From NCBI GenBank assembly GCA_016200225.1, contig JACQFD010000007.1, positions 1-64,000 of the forward strand: a stretch of DNA of 64,000 bases. The letters are read 5' to 3'. The DNA comes from Planctomycetota bacterium (GTDB taxonomy: Bacteria > Planctomycetota > UBA1135 > JACQFD01). The translations under genes were made by a program, and so were the position numbers. Below, in pieces: positions 34,117-43,317 of the stretch (its first letter is position 1; each line of letters starts with the position of its first letter). The notes under the pieces are model-generated. The model had not been told where the DNA came from, made no database searches, and worked only from the letters and a program-made list of their open reading frames with translations.

Positions 34117-35342
34117 TTTGAGGTCGTCCCCGCCGGTTGATTGTTGGGCGACTGCGGCGCATCGATTCGTATAGTCGGATTGGGTATAATATTTCCGCCC
34201 TGTTGCATCAAATACGGCTGGACGAGCGCGTTATAAACGAACGGACTCGCGTTGATCGTGATGGTCTTCAGTTGTTTCGCCAATTCCGCCGCGATGACGG
34301 CCGTGCCCTTCGGCCCCGAGAGCCCCAGCGCGAGCTTTTTGAGGCCCTCCGCCTCCGCCTCGCCCTTTTTTCTTATATTCGCGGCGTCGGCGAGATCGGT
34401 ACTTAACTTCTTGTCGGCCTCCGCTTTTTCTTTGGATGCCTTCGCAGTGGCCTGATTAATGGTAGATTCCTTGCGGGCCTCCGCTTCGGAGAGAAGGCGC
34501 TCATGCAGTGCATTGAGCGCGGAAAGTTCCTTGTCGTTATTTTCTTCCTCCGTTTTCGTCTGTCGAATTCTGGCTTCTTTTTCTTGTTTCTGTTCTTCGA
34601 TGATCGCAAGCACTTGTTGATCGATGTCTTTTCGCTGGCGGACAATTCGTTCATATTCGGCGTACGACGTCGGATTTTCAACTGTTATGAGCTTGATCTC
34701 GATGCCGAATTTATCTTTTAACAATAAATTCGCGTCGGCGACGGCGGCCTCGGCTTTTTCGACGCGTTTCGGACCGTCGTTCATGGCTTCGCGCGTCAAT
34801 TCATTGAATCGTTCGGCGAGAACTCCGCGCACGACGGGCCAGATCCATTTATGTTCGAATCGCCGCCATTTTTCCGATGTCCCGGCCTTCGTCGGTTCGG
34901 ATTTCATCAATTCCAATACTTCCACCCCCGACGAACGCAACACTTCGACCGCTTTCTCGGGGATGATTTGATATTGAACGCGCACGTCGATGCGGACGGT
35001 GTCGCCTTCGCTCGCTTTGATACTTAACGAATCGTCGGGCTGCCGCTCGACCGCGCCCGCCGGAATCGTAGCATTCGATAACATATCGAGCAGGCGCGTT
35101 TTCCGGTCGATCGTATAAAACGTCGTGATGTACGGAATTGTAAAATGAAGGCCGACGCGGTCCTCGAGCGCGACGTCGCGCGTAATGTTATTTACAGTTA
35201 CGCCGACCTCGCCGCCGGGAACGTTTCGAACGCCGGCGACAATGACGCCGACGATCAGAAACAAAATAATAGTTATCGCGAGCCGCGCGTTGGAGCGTTT
35301 CGGCGCAGACGCATCCGCGGCTTGTGGTGAAGCGTTTGTCAC
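34113..35342 (-). CDS. SPFH/band-7 (prohibitin-like) membrane protein, first copy
   Basis: 409 residues from a GTG start. A membrane helix (about 21-41) precedes the SPFH domain (about 42-215: 'VPGGEVGVTVNNITRDVALE', 'EGDTVRIDVRVQYQI', 'FGIEIKLITVENPTSYAEYE'). A long charged coiled-coil (about 225-335) follows, and then a conserved hydrophobic end segment 'AVIAAELAKQLKTITI'. It is translationally coupled to the second SPFH gene and follows the YcfL-like lipoprotein gene by 12 bases. A role as a scaffold for the downstream Gld-type transporter is inferred from gene order only. Confidence 0.87.
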   Translation of the reverse strand: MTNASPQAADASAPKRSNARLAITIILFLIVGVIVAGVRNVPGGEVGVTVNNITRDVALEDRVGLHFTIPYITTFYTIDRKTRLLDMLSNATIPAGAVERQPDDSLSIKASEGDTVRIDVRVQYQIIPEKAVEVLRSSGVEVLELMKSEPTKAGTSEKWRRFEHKWIWPVVRGVLAERFNELTREAMNDGPKRVEKAEAAVADANLLLKDKFGIEIKLITVENPTSYAEYERIVRQRKDIDQQVLAIIEEQKQEKEARIRQTKTEEENNDKELSALNALHERLLSEAEARKESTINQATAKASKEKAEADKKLSTDLADAANIRKKGEAEAEGLKKLALGLSGPKGTAVIAAELAKQLKTITINASPFVYNALVQPYLMQQGGNIIPNPTIRIDAPQSPNNQPAGTTSK

Positions 35343-35354
35343 GGAATAGTTATA

Positions 35355-35804
35355 TTAGTGTTGTTTATTTGTATTCGGATTCGATGCGTCCGCGCGGTCC
35401 GGCCCGCCTTGCGACGAGGGCTCGACACGGACGCGCCAGCGCGCGACGTCGCGATTCGCGGAGGTTCGTTTAATATTAACGCCGCGGGGACCGCTCACGT
35501 CGATCGTTTCGAAGTCTTGCGTCGGGTCGTAAATTCGAAATCCGGATTTGTCGAGCCACTCGACGCGGAAACGAAATTGGAGTTTAGTTGCAATTTTATT
35601 AATAAACGTTCCTTCGATTTCGAAACGGCCGTTGACGTCGGACGACGCTTGAATGGAACGAAGATCGAGCGCCGCGACGAGCGACACATCACCGACGAGC
35701 CCGTCGAACGAACCCGCACGCGACGTGGGCACGGACTTGCCCGTCGCGCACGCGAGCGCGATCAAAATGGCGGGAAGCGAAACGGCAATTCGTTGCGAAA
35801 TCAC
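35355..35804 (-). CDS. YcfL/DUF1425-like putative lipoprotein
   Basis: About 149 residues from the GTG at 35804; an ATG at 35891 in frame is the alternative. A short basic N-terminus and hydrophobic run lead to a possible lipobox (ILIALAC). The C-terminal half matches the YcfL pattern: a beta strand 'GRFEIEGTFINK', 'FRFRVEWLDKSGFRIYDPTQ' and 'DVSGPRGVNIKRTSANRDVARWRVRV'. YcfL lies beside penicillin-binding-protein activator genes in enterobacteria; here it heads the SPFH/Gld-type gene run. Function unknown. Confidence 0.6.
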   Translation of the reverse strand: MISQRIAVSLPAILIALACATGKSVPTSRAGSFDGLVGDVSLVAALDLRSIQASSDVNGRFEIEGTFINKIATKLQFRFRVEWLDKSGFRIYDPTQDFETIDVSGPRGVNIKRTSANRDVARWRVRVEPSSQGGPDRADASNPNTNKQH

Positions 35805-36008
35805 TTGGAAGGAAGGGTTTGTACGTGTTCCGTCGAGGAATGAGAACACGCACGCAATCGGAAGGCTACCCCGGTGACGCGCCAACTCCATCGACTTGGA
35901 AACATTTCCCTAACTTTCGGCCCCTCCCATCCCCTGCGCGTTGTCCATGTCGCGGGCTCCGAGATCGCCACCTCCTCGCATTTGTGGCGGAGGTAAGATC
36001 CGCCCGTC

Positions 36009-38684
36009 ATGGCGTCCCATTCCGGCGAACTTTTTCCAGAAGCGTTTGAATCCGCGGTGGCCGGAGTCACGCCGGTCATGGCGCAATATCAGCGCGCAAA
36101 GGCGCGCGCGGGCGGCGCGCTTCTTTTTTTTAGACTCGGGGATTTTTATGAACTTTTTTATGAAGATGCGCGCGTCGCGTCGCGCGTTCTGGGGCTAACG
36201 TTAACATCGCGTTCGAAAGATAAAGATTCCGCCGACTCGATACCGATGGCCGGCGTTCCCGTGCGCGCCGTCAATACTTATCTTCGGAGGCTCGTTCAAG
36301 CCGGCTATTCCGTCGCGATTTGCGAACAACTGCAAGATCCCAAACAAACGAAAGGACTCATCGACCGCGACGTCGTCCGGCTCGTCACCGCGGGTACGCT
36401 GACCGAGGACGAACTTCTCGACGGCACGCGCAGCAATTATCTCGCATCTGTAACATTCGAAGGTTCGCGCGCGGGTGTCTCGTGGTGCGATCTTTCGACC
36501 GGGCGATTTGTAACTTGCGAAATTCCGCGCGAATCCGTCGCCGACGAACTCGCCCGCCTCTCGCCCGCGGAATTATTAATATCAGAAAAACACGCGGGCA
36601 GACCTGAGGAGAATATCGCCACCGGCGCGTGCATGGCCGTTATTACAAAACGGTCCGATCCGTCCTTCGCGCCGCGCGCGGCGCGCAAGCGGCTTTGCGA
36701 CGCGTTCGGCGTCGCGACGCTCGAGGGATTCGGCGTGCAGGACGACGATCTCGGCGTCGGCGCGGCGGGCGCCATTCTCGATTATCTTAAAGATACACAA
36801 CGGGCGACGCTTTCGCATTTGAAGCGTCTCGAACCGTTTGAACCGTCGGATTTTGTCATTCTCGATCGCGCGACGCGCGACGCGCTCGAGTTAACAGATA
36901 ATTTACGCAACGGCGACCGTTCGGCGACGCTCATCGGCACGCTCGACCGCACGCGCACGGCCATGGGCGGCCGCCGCCTGCGCGAGTGGATTCTCGCGCC
37001 GCTTCGCGACGTCAATGCTATAAAAAAACGCCAGGCGGCGGTCGCCGAGTTTTATAACGATGCGCGCCTTCGCGAGCGCGTCCGCGCGGGCCTCGACGAG
37101 ATCGCGGATCTCGAACGTATTCTCGGACGCGTCGGCTGCGATCGCGGTTCGCCCGCCGACCTCGGCCACCTGCGCAAATCGCTATTGCAGGTTCCCGAAT
37201 TGAGAACATTGCTCGAACGGCACGCGTCCGAGCGCGACGGCTGGAGCGGCGCGGGCGACGTTTTATTAAATATTATAAAAACGCTCGATCCGTGCGACGA
37301 ATTGCGCGAAGAGCTTGCGCGCGCCATCGTCGATTCGCCGCCGCTCGTTGCCAACGAGGGCGGCATCGTCCGCGAAAATTACAATTCCGAACTCGACGAA
37401 CTGCGCCTGCTCTCGCGCGACGCGCAGAGCTGGCTGACGCGCCTCGAATTGAACGAGGGCGCGCGGACGAAGATTCCGAATCTTAAAGTCGGTTTTCATC
37501 GCATTTATGGATACTTCATCGAAATAACGAATGTCCACGCGACGCGCGTGCCGGCGGATTACGCGCGCGTGCAGACGCTCAAGGATCGCGAACGCTACTC
37601 GACGGCCGAATTGCGCGAATTCGAGGCAAAAGTAAGAAACGCGGAATCGCGCGCCATGGAATTGGAAAAAGCGTTATTTGAAGCGTTGCGCCGCAAGACG
37701 GCGGCCGCGACGACACGGCTGCTCGGCACGGCGCGGGCGCTCGCCGAACTCGACGCGCTCGCGTCGTTCGCCGAGGTTGCGCAGGCCAATCGTTATGTCG
37801 CGCCCGAAATCGACGATTCGTTAAATTTAACGATCGAACAGGGCCGCCATCCCGTGGTCGAATTGTTCGCGAACGAACCGTTCGTTCCAAATGATACAAA
37901 TTTTTCGCCGGACGCGCGCCTCATGGTGCTCACCGGCCCGAACATGGCGGGCAAGTCGACCTATTTGCGGCAGGTCGCATTAATTGTATTATTAGCGCAA
38001 GCCGGATCCTTCGTGCCCGCGCGCCGCGCGGCGATCGGCGTCGTCGACCGCATTTCGACGCGCATCGGCGCGAGCGACGATCTCGCGCGCGGGCGCTCGA
38101 CGTTTTTAGTAGAAATGGTCGAGACGTCCGCGATTTTGAATCATGCGTCGTCGCGTTCGCTCGTCGTGCTCGACGAAGTGGGCCGCGGAACCTCGACGTT
38201 CGACGGTCTCGCGATCGCATGGGCCGTCGCCGAACATTTGATAGAACGCGTCGGCGCGCGCACGGTGTTCGCGACGCATTATCATGAATTGAACGAACTC
38301 GCCACACGATACGATTCCGTTCGTAATTATCGCGTGGATGTTAAAGAATGGGGCGACCGCGTCATATTTCTGCGGCAGGTCGTGGAGGGCGGCACTGACC
38401 GGAGTTTCGGCATTCATGTCGCGCGGCTCGCCGGCATTCCAACCGAGGCGCTCGACCGCGCCCGTCAGGTGCTTCACGCGATCGAGGAGGAAGCGGTCGC
38501 GCTCACGCCGCGGATTCTCGCGTCAGGCGGTGAAAAAGTTAAACTACAAAAAAACGAAACCAAGGCGATGTTCAATCCGCGCGAACTCGCCGCCCTCTCC
38601 GAATTGCGCGGCATCGATCCGGAGCGGCTATCGCCGATCGAAGCGTTATTATTACTAAAACGGCTCCGCGACGATCTGCAATAA
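36009..38684 (+). CDS. mutS: DNA mismatch repair protein MutS
   Basis: An 891-residue MutS1. The mismatch-sensing Phe-x-Glu motif lies in 'RLGDFYELFYEDA' at about 43-55. The connector, core and clamp domains follow. The ATPase domain has Walker A 'TGPNMAGKSTYLRQV' near 640-654, Walker B 'SLVVLDEVGRGTSTFDG' near 715-731 and the signature-like 'DDLARGRSTFLVEM'. 'FATHYHELNELA' is near 755. The C-terminus has the short helical dimerisation tail ('IDPERLSPIEALLLLKRL'). It recognises mismatches and loops after replication with MutL. Length is normal. The gene meets the AsmA-like gene tail to tail with a three-base gap and no visible terminator. Confidence 0.98.
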   Translation: MASHSGELFPEAFESAVAGVTPVMAQYQRAKARAGGALLFFRLGDFYELFYEDARVASRVLGLTLTSRSKDKDSADSIPMAGVPVRAVNTYLRRLVQAGYSVAICEQLQDPKQTKGLIDRDVVRLVTAGTLTEDELLDGTRSNYLASVTFEGSRAGVSWCDLSTGRFVTCEIPRESVADELARLSPAELLISEKHAGRPEENIATGACMAVITKRSDPSFAPRAARKRLCDAFGVATLEGFGVQDDDLGVGAAGAILDYLKDTQRATLSHLKRLEPFEPSDFVILDRATRDALELTDNLRNGDRSATLIGTLDRTRTAMGGRRLREWILAPLRDVNAIKKRQAAVAEFYNDARLRERVRAGLDEIADLERILGRVGCDRGSPADLGHLRKSLLQVPELRTLLERHASERDGWSGAGDVLLNIIKTLDPCDELREELARAIVDSPPLVANEGGIVRENYNSELDELRLLSRDAQSWLTRLELNEGARTKIPNLKVGFHRIYGYFIEITNVHATRVPADYARVQTLKDRERYSTAELREFEAKVRNAESRAMELEKALFEALRRKTAAATTRLLGTARALAELDALASFAEVAQANRYVAPEIDDSLNLTIEQGRHPVVELFANEPFVPNDTNFSPDARLMVLTGPNMAGKSTYLRQVALIVLLAQAGSFVPARRAAIGVVDRISTRIGASDDLARGRSTFLVEMVETSAILNHASSRSLVVLDEVGRGTSTFDGLAIAWAVAEHLIERVGARTVFATHYHELNELATRYDSVRNYRVDVKEWGDRVIFLRQVVEGGTDRSFGIHVARLAGIPTEALDRARQVLHAIEEEAVALTPRILASGGEKVKLQKNETKAMFNPRELAALSELRGIDPERLSPIEALLLLKRLRDDLQ

Positions 38685-38687
38685 TAG

Positions 38688-39527
38688 TCATTTTTTCTTA
38701 AAGATATCGCCGACGCCTTTGATCGCGTCGCCGACGCCCTGAACGGCGCCTTCGCCGCCTTTCTTTAATATATCGCCCGCCTGGCCCGCAACGCTTCCGA
38801 GACCCTCGACCGCTTTCGCGCCTTCGTTTTTCGCTACATTCGCGAGTTCGCCCGGGAGCTGGCCCGCGAGGTTGCCGACCGATTTGAGAATTTCATTTAA
38901 AACTCTCGTGATCACTCCGGCGAGATCCGTCTCGTCTTTCTTCTCGCCGCCGCCGATGTCGTGCATGACGATCGTCGGAACGGGGATCGCCACGCCGGCG
39001 CCGCTGACCATCGACTGCGCGACGCGCAGCTTCGCATTTGTAATATTAATTTCCCGAATCTTCATTTTCTTCGACGCGGAGCCCTTCGCTTCGCCGTCCT
39101 TCGGCGCGGGCGTTTTTTGTTGTTCGCCGTTTCCGCCCGTCGCTTTCTTCGCCTGATCGACGAGCGTGCCGAGATTGGTTTTTCCGAGTTGTAAATCGAC
39201 GGTGATCTCCGCACCATCGATGTTAATTGTATCAATAACGACGGTGTCGGACATGAATGAACTCACGCTCGCCGCGACGCGGACGTCGCCGACGACGATC
39301 GCGTGCTCCGACTTGAAACCGGGAGGATTGCCGATCTTGAGCCCCGACAATCCTACATTTCCGCTGAATATATTTAGTGTTCCGCCGCCGACTTCCGTTG
39401 GAACCTGCAGGACATAATTCGTCCCCTTTTCGACGCCCGCGCGCAGGAGCGAGCCGCCGAAAAATAAGATTCCGGCGAAGACAATAATAATCAGAAGGAC
39501 GATGCCGATGAGGATTTTCTTGATCAC
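38688..39527 (-). CDS. AsmA-like inner-membrane-anchored protein
   Basis: 279 residues. An N-terminal helix (about 3-25, ILIGIVLLIIIVFAGILFFG) is followed by the typical AsmA/DUF748 opening 'VGGGTLNIFSGNVGLSGLKI' and 'VGDVRVAASVSSFMSDTVVI', with 'IDGAEITVDLQLGKTNLGTL' behind. A Lys/Gly-rich linker (about 125-150) leads to 'KIREINITNAKLRV'. The tail is amphipathic and Gly/Ala-rich. AsmA-like proteins span the periplasm and are implicated in lipid or outer-membrane homeostasis. This one is short and holds only the N-terminal portion of the repeat. Confidence 0.7.
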   Translation of the reverse strand: MIKKILIGIVLLIIIVFAGILFFGGSLLRAGVEKGTNYVLQVPTEVGGGTLNIFSGNVGLSGLKIGNPPGFKSEHAIVVGDVRVAASVSSFMSDTVVIDTINIDGAEITVDLQLGKTNLGTLVDQAKKATGGNGEQQKTPAPKDGEAKGSASKKMKIREINITNAKLRVAQSMVSGAGVAIPVPTIVMHDIGGGEKKDETDLAGVITRVLNEILKSVGNLAGQLPGELANVAKNEGAKAVEGLGSVAGQAGDILKKGGEGAVQGVGDAIKGVGDIFKKK

Positions 39528-39671
39528 GGCGACAGCCTACTCGCGGGAGTCGGAAAGGCAATACTTTTGACGCGGCGCGGTTCGGCGCTGGATCGGTCGC
39601 GCCGATTCGGCCGGGCGCGCGCGCCGCTCCTTCGTATATGTTAAGCCGCGCCACTTCGGTGGAACCGCCGA

Positions 39672-40100
39672 TTGAATTCGATCGCACGCCGCATCGTAAA
39701 CCGCCCCGCCGCGACGCTCGCCGCCGCGTATTTGCTATTTGCAGCCATTCAACCTCGCGGCGGATTCTCGTGGCTCGATATTTGTTTATTTCACCGATCG
39801 ACCGGCGTTCCATGCCCCACCTGCGGCATGACGCGCGCCGTCACGAATCTGTTTGTTCCGGATCCCGGCGCGGCGATGCGATGGCACCCGGGCGTATTAT
39901 TAATATTTCCATCGCTTGTGTTTTTAGTAATGTTAATGTTCGTTTCCGACGATCGTTATCGTCGCGCATCCGAACTCTTCGACCCGCGCCGCCGTCTGAT
40001 TTTTCGAACCGGATTCGCGGTCGCCGCGCTTTTCTTGGTTTTCGGCGCGGCGCGCGCGGCGGCCGTTTTCCTGCATTGGACGACGTTTCCGTTTCCATAG
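39672..40100 (+). CDS. DUF2752 membrane protein
   Basis: 142 residues from a TTG start. Three membrane helices are visible. The defining DUF2752 motif 'GVPCPTCGMTRAV' is at about 46-58, directly after the first helix, with two Cys of CPTCG that could bind metal or form a disulphide. Function of the family is unknown. No Shine-Dalgarno is visible, and the start is the earliest codon that keeps the first helix. Confidence 0.75.
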   Translation: MNSIARRIVNRPAATLAAAYLLFAAIQPRGGFSWLDICLFHRSTGVPCPTCGMTRAVTNLFVPDPGAAMRWHPGVLLIFPSLVFLVMLMFVSDDRYRRASELFDPRRRLIFRTGFAVAALFLVFGAARAAAVFLHWTTFPFP

Positions 40101-40309
40101 TGCCGGCGAATCTGTGATGGACCGGAAGCGCGGACCCCGATGGATATTCGATGGTCGCGCTCACAAAACTCCCCAATCGGCTTGCCAACTTGCCAATTTT
40201 CGAGCAGGGTTCCTGCGGATCTGCCGAAACCACCTCCGTGGCAGCCGGGCGATTTTCGCCGCGCGACTTGGCTCCATCGGCGCGTCCACACTTTCAGCCG
40301 GCGCGGGCA

Positions 40310-40873
40310 ATGCAACAATCCGACGAGATAACAAAAGCACTCGCAAACGCCGTGTCCGGCGATCCCGCGGCCACGTCCGCGCTCGTGAATTTGTTATATA
40401 CAGAACTGCGCAACGTCGCGGGCGGCATTCTGGCCGAAGGGCACGCGGCGCCGACGCTCCAGCCGACCGTACTCGTGCACGAGGCGTATCTCCGGCTCGT
40501 CGAGCACTCAAAACTAAAAATCGAGGACCGCGACCATTTCTTAAGAATCGCCGCGCGCGCCATGCGCTTCGTCGTGCTCGACCACGTGCGCGCGCGCAAA
40601 CGCGACAAGCGCGGAGGAACGCGCGAACGCGTTCCGTTCGACAGCGTGATCGATTCTTACAATTCGAGCGAAGTGGATCTCGTCGCGCTCGATGAAGCGA
40701 TCAATAAATTGCAGGAATCCGACGAACAGCTCGCGCGAATTGTAGAATTGCGGTTTTTCGCGGGATTTACGATCGAGGAGACGGCGAGAATCCTGCGCGT
40801 TTCGACTCCGACGGTCGAGCGCGGCTGGCGGTTCGCGCGCGCCTATCTTTATAAACAATTGAGCGGCGGATGA
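40310..40873 (+). CDS. ECF-type sigma factor (TIGR02999/ECF43-like)
   Basis: 187 residues from the ATG at 40310; the frame extends upstream without coding character. It begins 'MQQSDEITKALANAVSGDPA', then region 2 'LVHEAYLRLVEHSK' and 'RAMRFVVLDHVRARKRDKRG', then region 4 'LRFFAGFTIEETARILRVST' with the helix-turn-helix. 'VERGWRFARAYLYKQL' is the recognition-helix end typical of planctomycete and acidobacterial TIGR02999 factors. The stop overlaps the kinase start (ATGA), so sigma factor and kinase are coupled. Regulation by the kinase rather than by an anti-sigma factor is known for related pairs and is inferred here. Confidence 0.9.
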   Translation: MQQSDEITKALANAVSGDPAATSALVNLLYTELRNVAGGILAEGHAAPTLQPTVLVHEAYLRLVEHSKLKIEDRDHFLRIAARAMRFVVLDHVRARKRDKRGGTRERVPFDSVIDSYNSSEVDLVALDEAINKLQESDEQLARIVELRFFAGFTIEETARILRVSTPTVERGWRFARAYLYKQLSGG

Positions 40874-43296
40874 ATGCGCCCGGCCAAATTCCACGCGCGC
40901 GCAGAATCTTTGAAGATGCGCTCGCGCGCGACGAATCGGAACGCGACGCGTTTCTTCACGGCGCATGCGGGAACGACGCCGAGCTTTTAGGCGTTGTGGA
41001 ATCTTTATTAAAAATCGACCGCGACGCCGAAGACTCCAAATCGGGATTCCTGACTCCTCCTCGGCCGTTTTTCGAACTCGAGCTTCCGCCTGGAACGCGC
41101 ATTGGTAAATATCAATTGGAGCGCAGAATCGGCTCCGGTGGAATGGGAGCAGTTTACGAGGCCACGCAGGATCATCCGCGGCGAAAAGTGGCCGTCAAAC
41201 TGTTACGATCCGGAATCGTCTCGGAGGAAACGTCGCGCCGTTTTTTATATGAATCCGAATTCCTCGCCCGGCTCGACCATCCCTCGGTGGCGCATGTGTA
41301 TGAAGCCGGCGTGCAGGATGCGATTAGTTATTTTGCGATGGAGTATATCGATAACGGCCGGCCCGTCACGAATTACGCCGTCGACGAGAAACTCGATATT
41401 TCCGCCAAAGTTAAGATCATGGCGGTCGTTTGCGACGCGGTTCATCACGGGCATCAGAAAGGAATCGTCCATCGCGATCTGAAACCGGCGAACATTCTCG
41501 TAGATCGCGCGGGCCGCGTAAAAATTATCGATTTTGGCATTGCCCACGCGACCGCCGCGGGCGCGGCGTCCGACGAATTACAAACAAAAGCCGGCGAACT
41601 GCTCGGAACATTACAATACATGTCTCCGGAGCAGCTTTCCGGCGGCGCGGGCGACGTCGACACGCGCGTCGATGTGTATGCTTTGGGAGTCGTATTGTTC
41701 GAATTATTGACGGGACGCCGTCCTTTTTCGATCGAAGGGCGGACGCTTCCCGACGCGATCCGTTATTTGAGCGAGGCGACCGCGCCGGACGCGCGATCGG
41801 TGGAACCGCGCGTTTCGGCGGAGTTGAATTGGATATTACAAAAAGCGCTCGAACGCGACCGCGAACGACGCTACGATTCCGCCTCGGAACTCGCGGCCGA
41901 ACTCCGCCGCTGGCTGGCGGGCGAACGCGTCGCGGCCGGCCCTCCGGGAACGGCCTATCGCGTCCGCGTATTTGTTAGAAAGAATCGCGCGGCGCTCGCG
42001 GCCGCCGCGATTATATTTATTTCGCTGCTTGCGGGAGTCGCCGGCCTCTGGCGCGGTCTCGTCGAGGCGAAGAATGCAACCAATCTCGCGCTCGAAAAAG
42101 CAAAACAACAGGAAGCGATGTTTCATTTCGTGCGCGACATGTTCACGCCCGACAACCCCGGCGAGGACGAGGAGGGCCAGACGCTCGAACAGCGGCTCGA
42201 CGCGGCCATCGCGGCGCTCGACAGCGCGTTCCCGAAGCAGCCCGAAATTGTAGCAACGATGCGCGCGACGATCGGATCTGTATATTCCGCGATCGGACTA
42301 CAAAACCGCGCGGAACCGCAGCTGCGTATTGCTTACGATCAGCTCCGTGCGGCGCGCGGCGACGGCGACGCCGAGACCGTCCGCGCCGCGTCCCAGCTCG
42401 CGGGCATTCTTCGGTCGAAAGGGCGGTTCGGCGAGGCGGCCGATTTGTATCGAATCGCGTGGGAGAACGCCGTCAAGACTACAACTCCGGATTCGGAGCG
42501 GTCGCGCGGGCTGCTCGCGATTCTCACCGCGATGCTCGAGGGCGGCGGCCGCTGGAGCGACGCTGAAATTTGTCAAAATCAATTCATCGAAGCTCAAGTG
42601 AAGAGTTCCGGAGCCATAAGTTATGTGGCGGTGCGCGCGCGGACCTCCCGCGCGTCTTTTTTAACTTATCTGGGGCGCTGGCGCGAAGCCGCCGCCGACA
42701 TGCGCGAATTATTAGATCTGCTCATTGCTAATAATCTCGGCGAAGACCGGCGCGCGCTCGATTGCCGTCGACAACTCGGACGGGCGATGCTTTCCGGCGA
42801 CGACGCCGCGGCCGCGGACGATGTGCTGGAGAAACTCTTTGCGGATCAAAAGCAATTTCAACAAAAGAATATTAATTTACGATTGTCGCATTTTGAAGTT
42901 ACACATGGAGAATGGCTCGTCGCCCGGGGAAAGTCGAAGGAGGCGTTGCCGATGTTGAAACGCGCGTTCGAACAACTACAAAAACCACGCGGCGGCCAGC
43001 AGGCCGTCGTCGCGGCGCTCGTTTACGCGCGATGTTTAAGAATCGAAGGGTTTCGCGAGGAAGCGGAGACTACATTACTAAAAGCCGCGGACAAAGCGCA
43101 CACGCTGACCGGGGATTCGCATCCGACGACATTACAAGCATTGCTCGAGCTGGCGCAGTTGCGCGCGGAACTCGGCAAAACCGCCGAGGCGATTGAATTA
43201 TTAACAACAGTCGAAGCGCGGGCGCGGCAGGCGGGCGGTGGCGCATGTCCGCTCGCGCTCGCAGCGCGCGAATCGCTGGCGAAACTTCCGAAGTGA
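40870..43296 (+). CDS. Ser/Thr protein kinase with TM helix and TPR region
   Basis: 808 residues. The kinase domain spans about 81-350: Gly loop 'IGSGGMGAVYEA' (87-98), Lys in 'KVAVKLLR', catalytic loop 'GIVHRDLKPANILVDR', and 'IIDFGIAHATAAG' with an intact DFG. Hydrophobic helix 'AALAAAAIIFISLLAGVAGLW' lies near 375-395. After it comes a long helical TPR region (about 450-800) outside the membrane. An acidic helical N-terminus precedes the kinase. Translationally coupled to the ECF sigma gene. A sensor kinase that controls the sigma factor is the most economical reading; the signal is unknown. Confidence 0.92.
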   Translation: MNAPGQIPRARRIFEDALARDESERDAFLHGACGNDAELLGVVESLLKIDRDAEDSKSGFLTPPRPFFELELPPGTRIGKYQLERRIGSGGMGAVYEATQDHPRRKVAVKLLRSGIVSEETSRRFLYESEFLARLDHPSVAHVYEAGVQDAISYFAMEYIDNGRPVTNYAVDEKLDISAKVKIMAVVCDAVHHGHQKGIVHRDLKPANILVDRAGRVKIIDFGIAHATAAGAASDELQTKAGELLGTLQYMSPEQLSGGAGDVDTRVDVYALGVVLFELLTGRRPFSIEGRTLPDAIRYLSEATAPDARSVEPRVSAELNWILQKALERDRERRYDSASELAAELRRWLAGERVAAGPPGTAYRVRVFVRKNRAALAAAAIIFISLLAGVAGLWRGLVEAKNATNLALEKAKQQEAMFHFVRDMFTPDNPGEDEEGQTLEQRLDAAIAALDSAFPKQPEIVATMRATIGSVYSAIGLQNRAEPQLRIAYDQLRAARGDGDAETVRAASQLAGILRSKGRFGEAADLYRIAWENAVKTTTPDSERSRGLLAILTAMLEGGGRWSDAEICQNQFIEAQVKSSGAISYVAVRARTSRASFLTYLGRWREAAADMRELLDLLIANNLGEDRRALDCRRQLGRAMLSGDDAAAADDVLEKLFADQKQFQQKNINLRLSHFEVTHGEWLVARGKSKEALPMLKRAFEQLQKPRGGQQAVVAALVYARCLRIEGFREEAETTLLKAADKAHTLTGDSHPTTLQALLELAQLRAELGKTAEAIELLTTVEARARQAGGGACPLALAARESLAKLPK

Positions 43297-43317
43297 TCGA
43301 AACGATCGCTCGAATTG

